Made by a program: the position numbers and the translations under genes. The notes beneath the pieces were generated by a model. It was not told the DNA's origin, made no database searches, and saw only the letters and a program-made list of their open reading frames with translations. From positions 3,596,001 to 3,660,000 of the forward strand of contig JAUDYN010000006.1 in assembly GCA_030407005.1 (NCBI GenBank): 64,000 nt of DNA. Direction: 5' to 3'. The DNA comes from Desarmillaria ectypa. Taxonomy: Eukaryota > Basidiomycota > Agaricomycetes > Agaricales > Physalacriaceae. The number at the start of each line of letters is the position of its first letter. Position 1 is the stretch's first letter. This document shows, piece by piece, positions 1-11,170 of this stretch.

Positions 1-1093
1 ACTGGAACATGTTTTGAGAGAAAATCGAAGTGGATAATTCCTCCAGGAATTGATGTTGGAGTTACAAGTGTGCCCGTAGTCGGTCCCGCATTATTCCATG
101 GACATATGTGTATTTACAGTTCATTTTCTTCTATTTTACCCGTCTATGTATATTCACACTGTCTACTAAACAGTATATATCTGTCGTAGTTGTACTTTGT
201 GCCTCAGATGTGTCTCTCACATTCCGAGTGCTTGTCTGAGTCATCTTCTGTATAGATATCTACTTTGCACTCTAACAATTGATGGGTCTTCGTTTTGATG
301 CTCATGCAGATTTTCCTCCAACCTGTGATGTGGATATTGCTCAAATTTATCCTTTCAGGTGAACATTTGCATGAGCTATACCAGAAGAAGAGATTCAAGG
401 TCTGAGGTCTCACACAGGTAGCAAAAGATATTCCTGAACAAATTCACAAGGATATTTATTCAGAGCCTATGACAGTACTAACAGAAAATGACGCAGTGAA
501 CACAACGGTAGAATGGAGCAGAGCGCATTGAGTTGTATTTAATGGAACTTTTATTGCATCTGTGATTTGTCAACCATGCTCACAACGACGCAGATAGCCA
601 CGCAGAATTCTTCTTGCCCCGAGCCGCCTATTTACTTTACTGAAGGGCCAGCTTTCCCATTCCTTGACATGGTTCAGGAGCCCGTTTTCTCTTAAACTAC
701 GCATTACGATGATTCTTCGGACTGGGACGTAGGGCCCTAAGACGTTGAGAAGTATTCTCACTGAATCAAGAGAACTGGGGAAAGAAACGAGAGGGGCGTA
801 CCAAATGTCACTATGTAATGCCCCGGATACCACTTGGGTGCAGCGTTTAATGGCTCTCTATTCTCCGCCGGTTGCGACCGTCACGGTTTTTGTTCCTCTA
901 TGACTAAAAGATTAGGCGGCTTCCTTCACTGTTGGGCCGCGAGACCCTCAAAGTCAGGAAGTGTACGAAATTGGCTTTCGAAGGTCACATCTTCACCGAG
1001 GTCGCCTGTAAGGAAAAGTAAATTAGAATAAATCCATCTGCCAGGGAAAAGAATGCACGATAATACAGACATCCGCTGTCAATGCTCATTTAC
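1..1093. other. No supported gene
   Basis: Only short open frames are present, with no recognisable domain. A minus-strand frame at 570-833 (87 codons, basic C-terminus) is open but has no convincing splice partners, and I do not call it. The stretch reads like eroded intergenic sequence at the edge of the NACHT locus. Confidence 0.5.
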
Positions 1094-1660
1094 GTAGCCT
1101 AATCCATTCAGTTTCTGTCTCGAAAATCGGTCCTCAATAGCAGCTGCAATGAAAAAGAAGCCTTGAGCTTCGGTGCTTTAGTCGAAGGAAAACAGGGACT
1201 AGCTTCAAAAGAGAAATGACAATAGATAGAGGCGCATATATCCTGCTCGGAAAGGAGACGGCAACAAAGATGAAGAAGAACAACGACGCTCAAGGGAACG
1301 ACCGGACATGGTGGTTCGGAAACAAAAATTGATGGCATCCCAAATTGGTACGGCTCTCCCTCTTACCACCACCTACCATACCTCGACGCGCTGCTCGCGT
1401 CTATTTGCTCTATCCGAGGTACTACAGGCGCCATACGCGTATCAGTAATCTTCTAAGGATGACTGGCTTGATTGTCGTCGCAGCACAGATGACGAATTCG
1501 TGTTCGGGTCCAAATCCTCGTGGATACATTGTCTTCTTGGACAGACGTAGGCTGATTTGTATGCTTGCTGGAGGATGCTGGCACGTTGTACTCTCTATCT
1601 TGCTAGATGTAGCTGACCCTTTCTGCCCTTTTTCGTCAGAAATGCGTCCGGAGGTCAAGA
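1094..1660 (+). repeat. Diverged dispersed duplicate, copy A (inverted partner at 41290-41880)
   Basis: This segment aligns by eye with the reverse complement of 41290-41880. Shared blocks include one around 1229 (AGAGGCGCATATATCCTGCT) and a run of about 21 bases around 1356 (CTCTCCCTCTTACCACCAC at its core). Where both copies are open, the translations share scattered residues such as VFLD..RL.C.LA.GC. It may therefore be the remnant of an unrecognised gene rather than a transposon. No terminal repeats or target-site duplication are visible at the limits I can see. Confidence 0.6.
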
Positions 1661-2775
1661 CAAGCGAGGAATTCTCTATGCGGCATTAACTCTATGCTTA
1701 AATAGTACGCCCACATACTGTCTAAGCTAATTCTTCTACTGAATGGAGCCAAAAGGTGCTACTATGGTTTCCAAGATTGTGTAGGCGCATATATGGAACC
1801 TTCGGCATACTGAAGCTCTCGCGAAGACAAGGAGCGTGAAGAAAAGTGAATAAACAAGAGCTCACTCGCAGCGAAGGCTTAAGAAGGGGATCCTTTCGCA
1901 GGCAGGCTTACGTGGCAGTGCTTCGCGTTGACCGCGTGTTGCCGAGCCGTCCTCCCTGGTATCGGATAATCAGTTCGCCATGGTAGAAGACATATCGTGA
2001 GTTCATTCGTCAACGTACTTGCATTGGCGCTTCTTACGTCGGACATAGTTTTGAACCGCGTCTTATAAAGGGTTAGTCTTCCGCAATGTACAGGCAATCA
2101 TGGTTTCTGGAAATCCTACAGACGTGGAAGTGCAAGGCCTTGAACGTTCGACAAAGGATTTTCGACTGTACCTGAAAATCGTTGCTGGAAGCGTTGTCCA
2201 TACGTATTCCACGATCAGCCTTACTGACGCTGCTCCGAGATGGTCGGTCAATCTTGAATTGTGAGCTAGTACGCTGTAGGAGTGAGACTAGCCTTTGACC
2301 CTATACTAGAGACCATCTAGACGCATCAACAAAAGTTAAACTGATGGTCCGTAGTCTATTTCGCGTTTTAGCGCATGCAGAGACGACGATTTCAGATTTA
2401 TTTGAAGGAGAACATGAGGGTGAGGCCATCTTCGATACTATGAGATCGGGACTAACTCTCCCGATCCCCAGACAAAACGATTAAACTTTACGCTGCCTCC
2501 TCGTCGTCGGTCCTAGCATCACTCAGAATATTCTATTCTACAGACACCAACGTGGCGTCGGTTTGATCAAAACTCTTGCGGAGGTGTGTGTTATGAATGG
2601 CGAATGACTTCGTTTTACTTAGAGCAGGAAAAAATTAGTTTGATCGCGCAGCTGATGTCGCCTGGAGTTTTTTGTCAAGGGGAATCGGCGTAAGCTATTT
2701 ATCCTTCATGGAATGCTTTTGAATTCTTTAATGTCTTCGCAGGTGCTCAGGAAGAAATGATATTCGGATAACATT
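1661..2775. other. No supported gene; decayed upstream part of NACHT gene 1
   Basis: No long frame is present. Just before 2776, a 3' splice site (TTCGCAG near 2740) is followed by a frame that aligns with the LKKQ region of NACHT gene 2 but hits a TGA at about 2757. This suggests NACHT gene 1 once had 5' exons here and has lost them. Confidence 0.4.
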
Positions 2776-4485
2776 ATGGTCGATCTCTATAGTGCCATGT
2801 TTTCAGCACATGTCTCAGCAAGCCGCGATGGAGTCCTAAAGAACCGTGAACGCCTACAGCCCTTTTATGAATCATTGTTTAGGCAAACAGTTGAATGCGC
2901 CATTTTTATTGAAGGATACATAGCGAAGAATGCTACCGGTTCGTATCTTTACAAATGTGACCCGAACCGCCAATGTGACTCTTGCTTTAGAGCGTCCCTT
3001 GAACATGAAATGCCTGCATAAGGCTGTCGAATTCCAAGATGCTTTTAGTTCATTCCATGATTCCACTGCACAGGAAGCCGTGGTCGTGACCTTGGGCGTC
3101 CAGGAGTTCGCTGATCCTCTACGTACATTATCTATTTGACGCCGAAACAAATTGTTAATCAGTTGTTACTAGGTATGCAAGAGCTGCTTCATCATCTTCA
3201 GCCTTCTGTTGGGCTTGGTCCCAGATCGACGTGTTTAGGAGGCAGGCGTGTGAAAACCATCAACATGCTACTGAGTTGGATTGCTAAGTGCGACGGCGGC
3301 GTGTTGTGGTGCAACGGCCCGTCGGGGTCAGGCAAGAGTTCGTTGATGGGTACCTTAAGTGAAATCGCCTTGCATGTATGTGGTCGCAACCGTCTTGGTG
3401 CTTTCATTCGCTACGATCGTGTCAAAAACTTGGATTCTTCGAGGCTCATCGCTAGCATCGCGCATTCGCTAGGCACATTTGACGGCCGAACTGGCACCGA
3501 AATTTCGCGAGTTGCGTGCGACAGTTCCTCGGTGTCGGCGTTGCTTGCATTGCCCGCGAAGGAGCAGTTCCAGCAGCTCCTCGAGCAGCCTTTGAAGAAT
3601 ATCCCTTCTTTATCGGACGAAGGTCCTTTGATTGTCATCATCGACGGCTTGGATGAGTGTGATATTTCGGAAGAGTTGCTCGTTATCCTCGCAGAAGGAT
3701 TTGGATCCCGTCTCCCTTTCATACGACCGATTATCTCCAGCCGTCCTCTGGAATGCGTAGAGGAAGCTTTCAAAGAAAAATCAATTCTGATTAATCTAGA
3801 CACGTCTTCGGAGGAAACTATACACGATATTCGGTTCTACATCGACTATCAATTCTCCGACATGTTTGCCACTTTATCAGCATGTGATGAATCTAATGCC
3901 CTGCAGGAGTTGTGCGGAGTGCTCCGTGCAGTTGATGGGCTTAGTAAACGGGCAAACGGTTCTTTCATTTGGGTAGCCACTGCGTGCCGATTCTTCCGTG
4001 AAGGCCCTAGCACCTCCAGGATACTCGCGTTACTGGATATTTCAGTTTCTGAGAATGCAGCAGATGCCCTGCCTGCTCTCTACCGCACGATCCTGGATGT
4101 TATCGTGTCCGAAAATGATGACAAGGAGGTCACCAGGCGTTCCACACGTGCTGTCCCGGGTGCCTTGATGATAAAAGGAGCACCGGAAGGAATGACCGCT
4201 AAGGCGCTTGACACCTTTGTACTTCGTCCTGGAGACCCTCCGGCGCATCGTATCATAGCAAAGTTGGGTAGTGTTGCACACGAAACACCGACAGGATACT
4301 ATCGGCTTTTTCACACATCTTTCTACGACTTTCTGCAAAACTGGTCACAGTGCGGCGATCAATGGTATATCGACGTCGATGAGCACAGAGGTCGGCTCCA
4401 CAAGCGTCGGTTGGAAGTGTTAAACTCTCTGAGGTCTGGACACTCCAGTGATCTTTCTATGCTAGAGCTTTCTTCTCTACTGTAA
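2776..4485 (+). CDS. NACHT-domain NTPase (STAND/NLR-like), gene 1
   Basis: Three exons join in phase: 2776-2938, 2991-3122 and 3173-4485 (535 aa). Both introns have GT..AG ends. Residues 1-98 form the helical N-terminal region typical of mushroom NACHT proteins. The NACHT NTPase follows, with Walker A GPSGSGKSSL (about 147-156), Walker B LIVIIDGLDECD, and the downstream SSRPLE sensor-like segment. By family, such proteins are signal-transducing ATPases that oligomerise, often in non-self recognition and cell death. No C-terminal WD40, ankyrin or TPR repeats are present, so the sensor part is missing. The N-terminus is doubtful: an in-frame TGA lies just upstream, where gene 2 continues into further exons. 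Gene 2 is the tandem paralogue, and a third relic lies at 8.5 kb. The protein may be a shortened but expressed product or a recent pseudogene. Confidence 0.75.
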
Positions 4486-5271
4486 GCTGCTTATAGACTG
4501 CTCGTTACGATTTTGGCTTTAGTAACGGGGTCTTCAATGATGTGATCTATTTTGACATGCAGAGGATTGCAACGCTACACTTCTAAATTCTGAGTTATCC
4601 ATGTAGCGAGCCAGTAGGCTCAAATTCAAATGTCTGCGTTGGATATTCGAAGACGGACAAATACAGGCTAGTCAGGGCAGAGCGATGATCGGCGTCAGAC
4701 TTCTGTTTACGTCCCCAACAAATCATGTTTTCCGTGTGTTAGAGTCTGAATGCTGCCGGGCGCCTTGCCCTTCTCTTGAGTCTACAACCACCATCAAACA
4801 ACCAAGCAATCATCGATGCCAGAGGATGAGAGGTACTTTCTTCCCAGAGTTCTGTCAAAGTCTACTTATCTGACGTTCATCTGCGACAGCTCGGGATACT
4901 ACTTCATAAAGGGTTCGTGTGCAATGTATTATTTCAAACGTATCAGTCTCACCTGGCCTCAGATGTGGAGTTGAAATGGGTTCTGTTCAGAGATGTTTCG
5001 CGACTCCGTCTCTTGCTTCCGTTGGCAAGATTGTTTACAAGGAAGACACGATGAAAGCCGAGGCCGCGAATCTAGATTCAAAGACAGTGTGGTCCCCGAA
5101 CTAAGCTTGTGAGTCAATACTGCGAATTCTGGTGTCGTATAGGATCCTGTCTAATGATGGCGAGGCAGGGATGACATAGAGACATCGGCTACTGTCGACT
5201 TCAAGCTCTATTCTCGTCGTAGGCTATTGTTTCCGAGATGCCTTGGTCGCGCGAAAATACCAATTGCCGAC
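4486..5271. other. Spacer between NACHT genes; possible C2-like upstream exon of gene 2
   Basis: A frame at 4919-5103 carries VSVSPGLRCGVE, and the first codons of the next frame (5221 onward) read LGRAKIPIAD, which resembles the end of a C2 domain. These are probably 5' exons of NACHT gene 2. The frame ends in TAA at 5101-5103, just before a good donor (GTGAGT, about 5110), so I cannot join them cleanly. Nothing else is seen. Confidence 0.4.
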
Positions 5272-7431
5272 ATGCCTAACACTGATGAAAGTTGTACGTC
5301 CGTAGTCATTGTTACTCTCGAAAATTCAACTCATGCTCTGAGTCTCTCAGACGACCCTCTGCTTTTCTTTGGCGGATCCTCGTTGGCTACGGTGGGGCTC
5401 AAGATATCGTCCTCTACAAATACCAAGGAAGTTGCAGGAATCTTGGTTAACGGTAGTCTGAAACCGAAGGACTCTCTGAGCAAAATTGGACCGATGCTTG
5501 ATTGTGTGGTTGCTATTAAGAGAATGATCGATATACTCACAGAGGTATGCATCTCTTGTGATCCGTACTGGTCATCTCACTCAATTGAGTTTGAATTATA
5601 AGAGTCATCCTACTGCCAAGTTGGCGTGGAGTATCGTATCAATGGGAGTCGATGTAAGCTTTGGTTCTAGGGCAGAGTGTTCGCTAAAAGTTGATCAAGC
5701 TGGTAGATTTTGAAGAAACAGAAGGATACGAATGAACTGGTTGCAAAGCTATATGAAATCATGATATCAACTTACGAAGAGGCGAGCCGGAACGAGGCCT
5801 TACGGAACGTGCAAAGGCTCACCCCGGTGTATGAAGCCCTCTTCAAGCAGACGATTTCCTGTGCCAAGTTCATTGAAGGGCATGCAAAGCAGAGTATCTT
5901 AGGTAAATAGAAAGTCCGTTGTTGTCTGGAAATACCGTTCATATCTCATCGGTTAATCCAGGACGAGTGATCAACACAAAACTATCCGACGAGGTCAAAA
6001 GAATCCGGGAAGGATTCCAAGAGTTAAATAACGATCTCCATATGAAGATCTCTGCAGAAACTCTGTATACAGCTCTGAACGCAGAAAAACGGGATAGTTT
6101 GTTATTCAGCTTTATACCCAAAATGTCGTTACTGACTCAGTTTTCTGTCAGAAATCAACAGAAATATTGAAAAGCTCGCCGCCGCCGCATCTGCTTCATC
6201 TAATAGGCTCGGCCCTAAGTCAACGTGCATGGCAGGCACTCGCGTTCAGGCTATCGATGAAATAGAGAAATGGATTGCGGGTCGCAATGGTAGTACGTTT
6301 TCGTGCCGCGGCATGGCAGGGACAGGAAAGAGTTCGTTAATGGCAACCTTACACCAACGTTTGACTATGCAGGCCAACGATCACTTTCAGATCGAGGACG
6401 AGATAGGCGGCAATAAAAGAGTGGAAATCAAAGGCTCTGCCCTCGCCGCCTTTATTCGATATGATCGTAATACACCTTCGAACACAGATAAGCTCATCCC
6501 TACTATCGCGCACTCGCTATGTCATCTAAACCCAGAAATTCGGACTGCCATTTCTCGTGTTATCAAGCATAACCAATCTGTCGTGGACATGTCCCCATCA
6601 TCTGCAAAGGAGCAGTTTAAGCTACTTCTCCAGCAGCCATTAACAAGTATACGGGGACTAGAAGACGGACGTTCTTTGGTGATCATAATTGATGGATTGG
6701 ATGAATGGGATACATCTAAAGAGATTCTTGCCGTTCTCGCAGAGGGATTCGGACCAGATCTACCCTTTATGCGGCTTATTGTGTCTAGCCGGCCCCTCGG
6801 ATATATCAGGGATGCATTTGAGGCAGCTCCTGCCACTGCTCAGCTTGACTTGGACCCGTCCTCCAAGGACGCCGACCAGGATATTCGGTTCTACATCGGT
6901 TCGCGTTTCCGTGACATCTATAAAGCTTTGCCTTCGGAAGACTCTAGACAATTCCGAAGTCATTGTGAAGCGCTCGATGCAATAGAAAGGCTCACTATTC
7001 AAACGAAAGGCTTGTTTATCTGGGCGGTGACTGTATGCAATTTTATAGCTGAAGTTCCTTGCGAATTCAGACTGCAACAACTCCTGAATACCCAAAAGGT
7101 TGCCATAGACTCCTTGGCAACTCTTTACCGGACGGCTCTGGATGCTATAGTGTCTGAAAGTCGACACAGCGTGGATTTGAAGCAGTATATTCATGATGTG
7201 CTGGCCGCTATCGTCGCTGTCGGGATACCGATACATGTCCTGACTCTCGATAAGCTGGCGGCTCGCCAGCCAGGTGGCCCCAAACCATCTTATTTCCTGA
7301 CGATGTTGGGCAGCGTCGTGCAGATTTCTAGAGAGAAAATTATACAGCCAGTCCATCGGTCCTTCTTTGATTTTCTTCAGGACAAAGAGAAATGCGGTGA
7401 CGATTGGTACGTTGATGTGAAACAGGAGTGA
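5272..7431 (+). CDS. NACHT-domain NTPase (STAND/NLR-like), gene 2
   Basis: Five exons keep phase: 5272-5544, 5603-5653, 5716-5902, 5962-6096 and 6152-7431 (641 aa). Residues 1-215 are the conserved helical N-terminal region (HPTAKLAWSIVS, then AKLYEIMISTYEEASRNEAL). The NACHT domain follows, with Walker A GMAGTGKSSL (269-278), Walker B LVIIIDGLDEWD and LIVSSRPLGY. The protein ends soon after the FFDFLQ motif with no repeat sensor domain. The stop (GAG TGA CCG) falls where gene 1 continues, so a CGA to TGA change may have cut the tail. Start choice: ATG 5272 is the first Met in the long frame after a candidate 3' splice site, and more 5' exons are likely. Same strand and family as gene 1, about 790 bp downstream. 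Inferred role: innate or non-self recognition ATPase. Confidence 0.75.
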
Positions 7432-8515
7432 CCGGCAGTCATAAATCGTCTGGCGGAGATATGGGACAATGGTAATTAAGTGCGCAGTGCGCACCGCGCT
7501 TGAATACAAATTATACATAGAGGATTATCTGCGCGTTTGGTCCGAAAATTGAACGTTTGAACGTTGAACCCTCAATCAATAATATATGTCAGACCAAAAG
7601 CATTTTTGGGGACGTTTGAATGTAGCTGGAAATTTTCTCAGGAAGTGTACTTGGTGTAGGCTGCCAACGCTCATAGGTGCGCTTTTACCGTGTACTACGA
7701 ATGAGCTCAAGAAACGGTCATTATCCAACCTCCGAATGCGATGAAGGCAGATCAAGGTGACGTTCTCCCGTTTGTCCAGAATAGCGGAGATGGACAATCA
7801 ATTCAGTTTTTCTAGTGCAGTGTCATAGTAAAATAGCCTGCGCAGTTCTCTGCTCGGAGTCGGTGTATTGGTTTCTCACGATCACCATTGTTTCTATAAT
7901 AGATGTCTTCACAAACTGCCGCTGTTTTTCTGGAAATCTCTTGTGCGGCTTGTTTTTATTTATTTATTTAATGAATCAAAACCTCATCCGTAGTATCTTT
8001 ACGGGTTATTTCTTGACTTTGTGTGCATAGCGTCCTGCATATCAAGCTCGCTTGACGGTTTCGCAGGTTTTCTTATTACGAGCCTTCCACATGGGGAAAG
8101 AATAAGGATGGTTTTTTTGCCGTACTGGCTGGGTTTATCGATTTACAGGACTTGGCCCAAACCCAGAAGCCAGGCCAGGCCATTTAGGCTATGTGTTGTA
8201 GGTGCTTGCGTTCTTCAACAGGTCAAATGTCGTGTCTACGCTGCTGCGCTATACCCATTCTGGACCTGTGCTGTACTGGTGTATCGGCACTCGCGAGTCG
8301 CTATCAACTTGTGGTATGGATTTAAAAGATGCAGCCCCCTGCCTACTGCATTGACATTTCATTATTATCCAGAACAGCAAGGTCAGTCAACTCCATATAC
8401 CATTGAGGAACATTCTGCTCACAGGTCAAACTTAGGAATGTCCAATTAGTGTGAGTCACGGCAGTAATATTATATACAACAGTATCCCTCACTGACATTG
8501 ATATCCTAAAGGTCT
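7432..8515. other. No supported gene
   Basis: Open frames at 7815-8030 and 8021-8449 have no recognisable domain and no conserved splice structure. The frame at 8021-8449 is rich in Cys, Tyr and His and looks random. The stretch separates the NACHT genes from a NACHT relic. Confidence 0.45.
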
Positions 8516-8709
8516 ATAAAAGATCAGTTTCGGGTACTTCAGGAGCCGTCAGCCTCTGTCCCATGTCTCTTGAATGAACATATTGTGGTCGTCATCATAG
8601 ATGGCTTGGCTAGTGGAGGGCTTTCGGTCAAAGCTGCCCTTAATGCGGTTCATTGTCTCCAACCGGCCTATTGAAAGTATCACTGGCGTATTTCAGGCAC
8701 GAAAAATTG
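8516..8709 (+). pseudogene. NACHT NTPase relic truncated by an LTR
   Basis: Translation in shifting frames gives KDQFRVLQEP, then VVVIIDGLA (a Walker B segment with the acidic DE lost), then MRFIVSNRPIESITGVFQA. These match AKEQFKLLLQQP, VIIIDGLDE and MRLIVSSRPLGYIRDAFEA of gene 2, in the same order and spacing. At least one frameshift separates the pieces. The relic stops abruptly at the start of the solo LTR at 8710. It shows that the NACHT locus once held at least three copies. Confidence 0.75.
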
Positions 8710-9210
8710 TGTTGTGAAAAACGGGGGATGAATAGATCAGTTCGTTCCCAGTTAGTACATGCGCGGTGTCAGGCCAATAGTATTGCGCTTGGCTGAGCTC
8801 TGCAAATGCATGCAGATGTATACTACTGTACCTACTTATATACTAAATGCTAATTTACTAGAATCTTCTACAACTTTCCTAATATTTCTCTCTTAATCAG
8901 TGTTGGGATTTGAGAGTTGAGCCGAGATGATGGCAATCCGGCATCATGCCGAACTTGCTGATTAAGAGAGAAATATTAGGAAACTTGTAGAACATTCTAG
9001 TACATTAGTATTTAGTATATAAGTAGGTACAATAGTGTACATCTGCATGCGTTTGCAGAGCTCAGCCAAGCGCAATACTATTGGCCTGACACCGCGCATA
9101 TACTAACTGGGAACGAACTAATCTATTCATCCCCCGTTTTTCACAACAATCAGCAAGTTCGGCATGATGCCGGATTGCCATCATCTCGGCTCAACTCTCA
9201 AATCCCAAAA
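8710..9210 (+). mobile_element. Solo LTR (family S), outer copy, split by a second LTR
   Basis: The two halves, 8710-8900 and 9154-9210, together make one 248-249 bp LTR of the same family as 14008-14255 and 31483-31730. It begins TGTTGTGAAAA and ends CCCAAAA, where the family end is CCCAACA. No target-site duplication is visible at the outer ends (AATTG before, GTATT after), so the flanks may have been rearranged. The LTR carries the family's TATA-like core (CCTACTTATATACTA). Confidence 0.9.
8901..9148 (-). mobile_element. Solo LTR (family S), inserted in reverse inside the outer copy
   Basis: An exact 248 bp LTR in reverse orientation (TGTTGGGATTT..TTCACAACA). It is flanked by the 5 bp target-site duplication ATCAG (8896-8900 and 9149-9153), which is host sequence of the outer LTR. 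The outer LTR was therefore already present when this one arrived. Together they form a large palindrome-like inverted repeat. Confidence 0.95.
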
Positions 9211-11170
9211 GTATTAGGCTATATCTCACGCCTGGATGGACAAGAAGGATCGCGTCAGCGTATGGTCCCCCATCAATGGACGGTGATATCTCTGCACCCA
9301 TTTTCGAACTCCGCAAAACGTGGCTCGGACCGATCCCTCCGAACGTTAGCGAGGAGATATCACTTTTACGGGTGGGAACGAGACTATCTTTTCTATTCAT
9401 GGCGGCCGTTGCCGCGCTCAATCTACCTTCGCTTACTCGTGAATTTTTTCTATTCCTGGTTGCCGAGTCTACGGTGTCCATTGCTGGATTAGTTATGCTA
9501 TACTCTTATATTCTCATGCCAGTCTTTGCCAAAGTTTTACTTGTCTGGATATGTTTGAAACTAACTTGACCTTCAGGGTACGGTCTTTGTAATATAAAGC
9601 TGAGTGAGAGAATGCGAGCTGGTGGCGTCCGAAGGCCGCCGCAGAGCGAGCCTTTTTTGAATAGGATGTGCTGGTTATACTGATCAAAGACATAGGACTC
9701 GGACTTGCCACACGCAGCGATGGCCCACACCACTAGTGACCGTATGGAAGCTATTCTAACTAGCGTAGCGCCCATCAGTCAAGTCAGATTCGCACAGGTT
9801 AATCAGCATCCACTAATTAGCGCTACTCTGCAGCTTATTAACAGAGGGGGTCAGACAGTGTCATTTTCTAGACGCGAATCAGTGTGGATTAGATATAACT
9901 TGAATACAACTACACATGCATATCTGGTGTGACTGAAAAGCAAATTCTGGTGTCGAAGGAACCACCGTTCCGTCAGCATTACCACAAACACCTTCAAAGT
10001 GCCCACCCGGCTGCTTAATCATGGACAATGCAGTGCAGGGAAACTTCAGTACCCTTGTGTCCAACCATCTAGCTGATTCGCGGGCTAATTAGCGCTACTA
10101 CGGAGCCCCCGAGATCCCCTTCCGATTAGCCGTAATTCAGCACGCGAATCAGGGCCCCCGAGAGGCCCAGTGCTGGTCTTCAGGGCAGACTAGGTCGCAA
10201 ACCTAATCAGCGCCACATTAATTCTAACCGAACATAGCATCATGCTCTCATCATTGCTATTTACTACCATCACTGGCCATTTTACGTGTAGAAGACACTC
10301 GACCATGCTAAGTTTCGACAAGACGCGTTCCTCTCCCCCTTAATCGTGGCTAATGGTTAGATACCGTGGTATCGCAATATCACGGTCTCTATTTTTCTGA
10401 TCACTTTCGACTTCCGTTCCTCCTAACTGCCCAAGACCGTCGAGGACCATAAGGACCCCCTAAAATCCTATGAAATCTCTGATCCGCGTACGGATATGAA
10501 GCGGCCACATTTTGGAATGGCATCAGACCAAATTTTTGTGAAAGGCAAGGGTCCATGTCCGGATGTAGATGGCGTCGAGGCCCAGATGGGGACCCAGATA
10601 TATATCTAAGTTGCTACAAATTGTGGATGAGATTGTGGATTAGTAGCTAGGGTTGTTCGAAAACTGTTTTTTACCCTAAGAGGTCGGGTGTTCGAAACTA
10701 CGCTGTGTTAGGTACTTTAGCAGTTTTTTTTTTTACCTGAAAGGGAAATTGGGTCGTCGTCCGGATACCAAACCCACTTTTCGCATGTGTGGGCCGAAGT
10801 CTGATACGGATTGCCAAATCCGGATAAGAAACCCAAAAACGAGAAATTTTGGATCAGACATCATATAGGATTTTCGGGGTTCCTGGACCATATTATATTT
10901 TTTCACTCAATGGCGGCAACTTCCATTCAAGAATATTTTTCCTTTCCCTTTTCTTCTTAGCCTTCTTCTTGGACAGCATGTTCACCACCCTGGTCACGTA
11001 CAGCTTAACCGACCTTCACCTCATCGTTAAAGCTTCTTCCCAGGAACCAGGAACATTCAGGGATGACGTATTTGAATATTTCAAGCCTTTTTCCGTAACT
11101 AGGATTAATTTCGATACTGGCCCTTATTTAAGCGACGATATACCGGGCAGGGCCTCCAGTGGTCCTCACG
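9211..11170. other. Mostly non-coding; small hydrophobic frame at 9276-9569
   Basis: A 97-codon plus-strand frame at 9276-9569 encodes two hydrophobic stretches (around LFMAAVAALNL and GLVMLYSYILM). It could be an exon or relic of a membrane protein, but I find no partner exons. From 9700 to 10850 there is no coding signal. Short AATTAGCGCTA-type words recur at about 9816 and 10086. A TTATTTAAG sequence near 11124 is a plausible TATA-like element for the downstream GMC gene. Confidence 0.4.

Noticed and set aside
6760..7518. 252-codon minus-strand frame opposite NACHT gene 2
   Set aside because: It lies fully antisense to a well-supported NACHT exon and has no domain, so its openness follows from the codon use of the sense gene.
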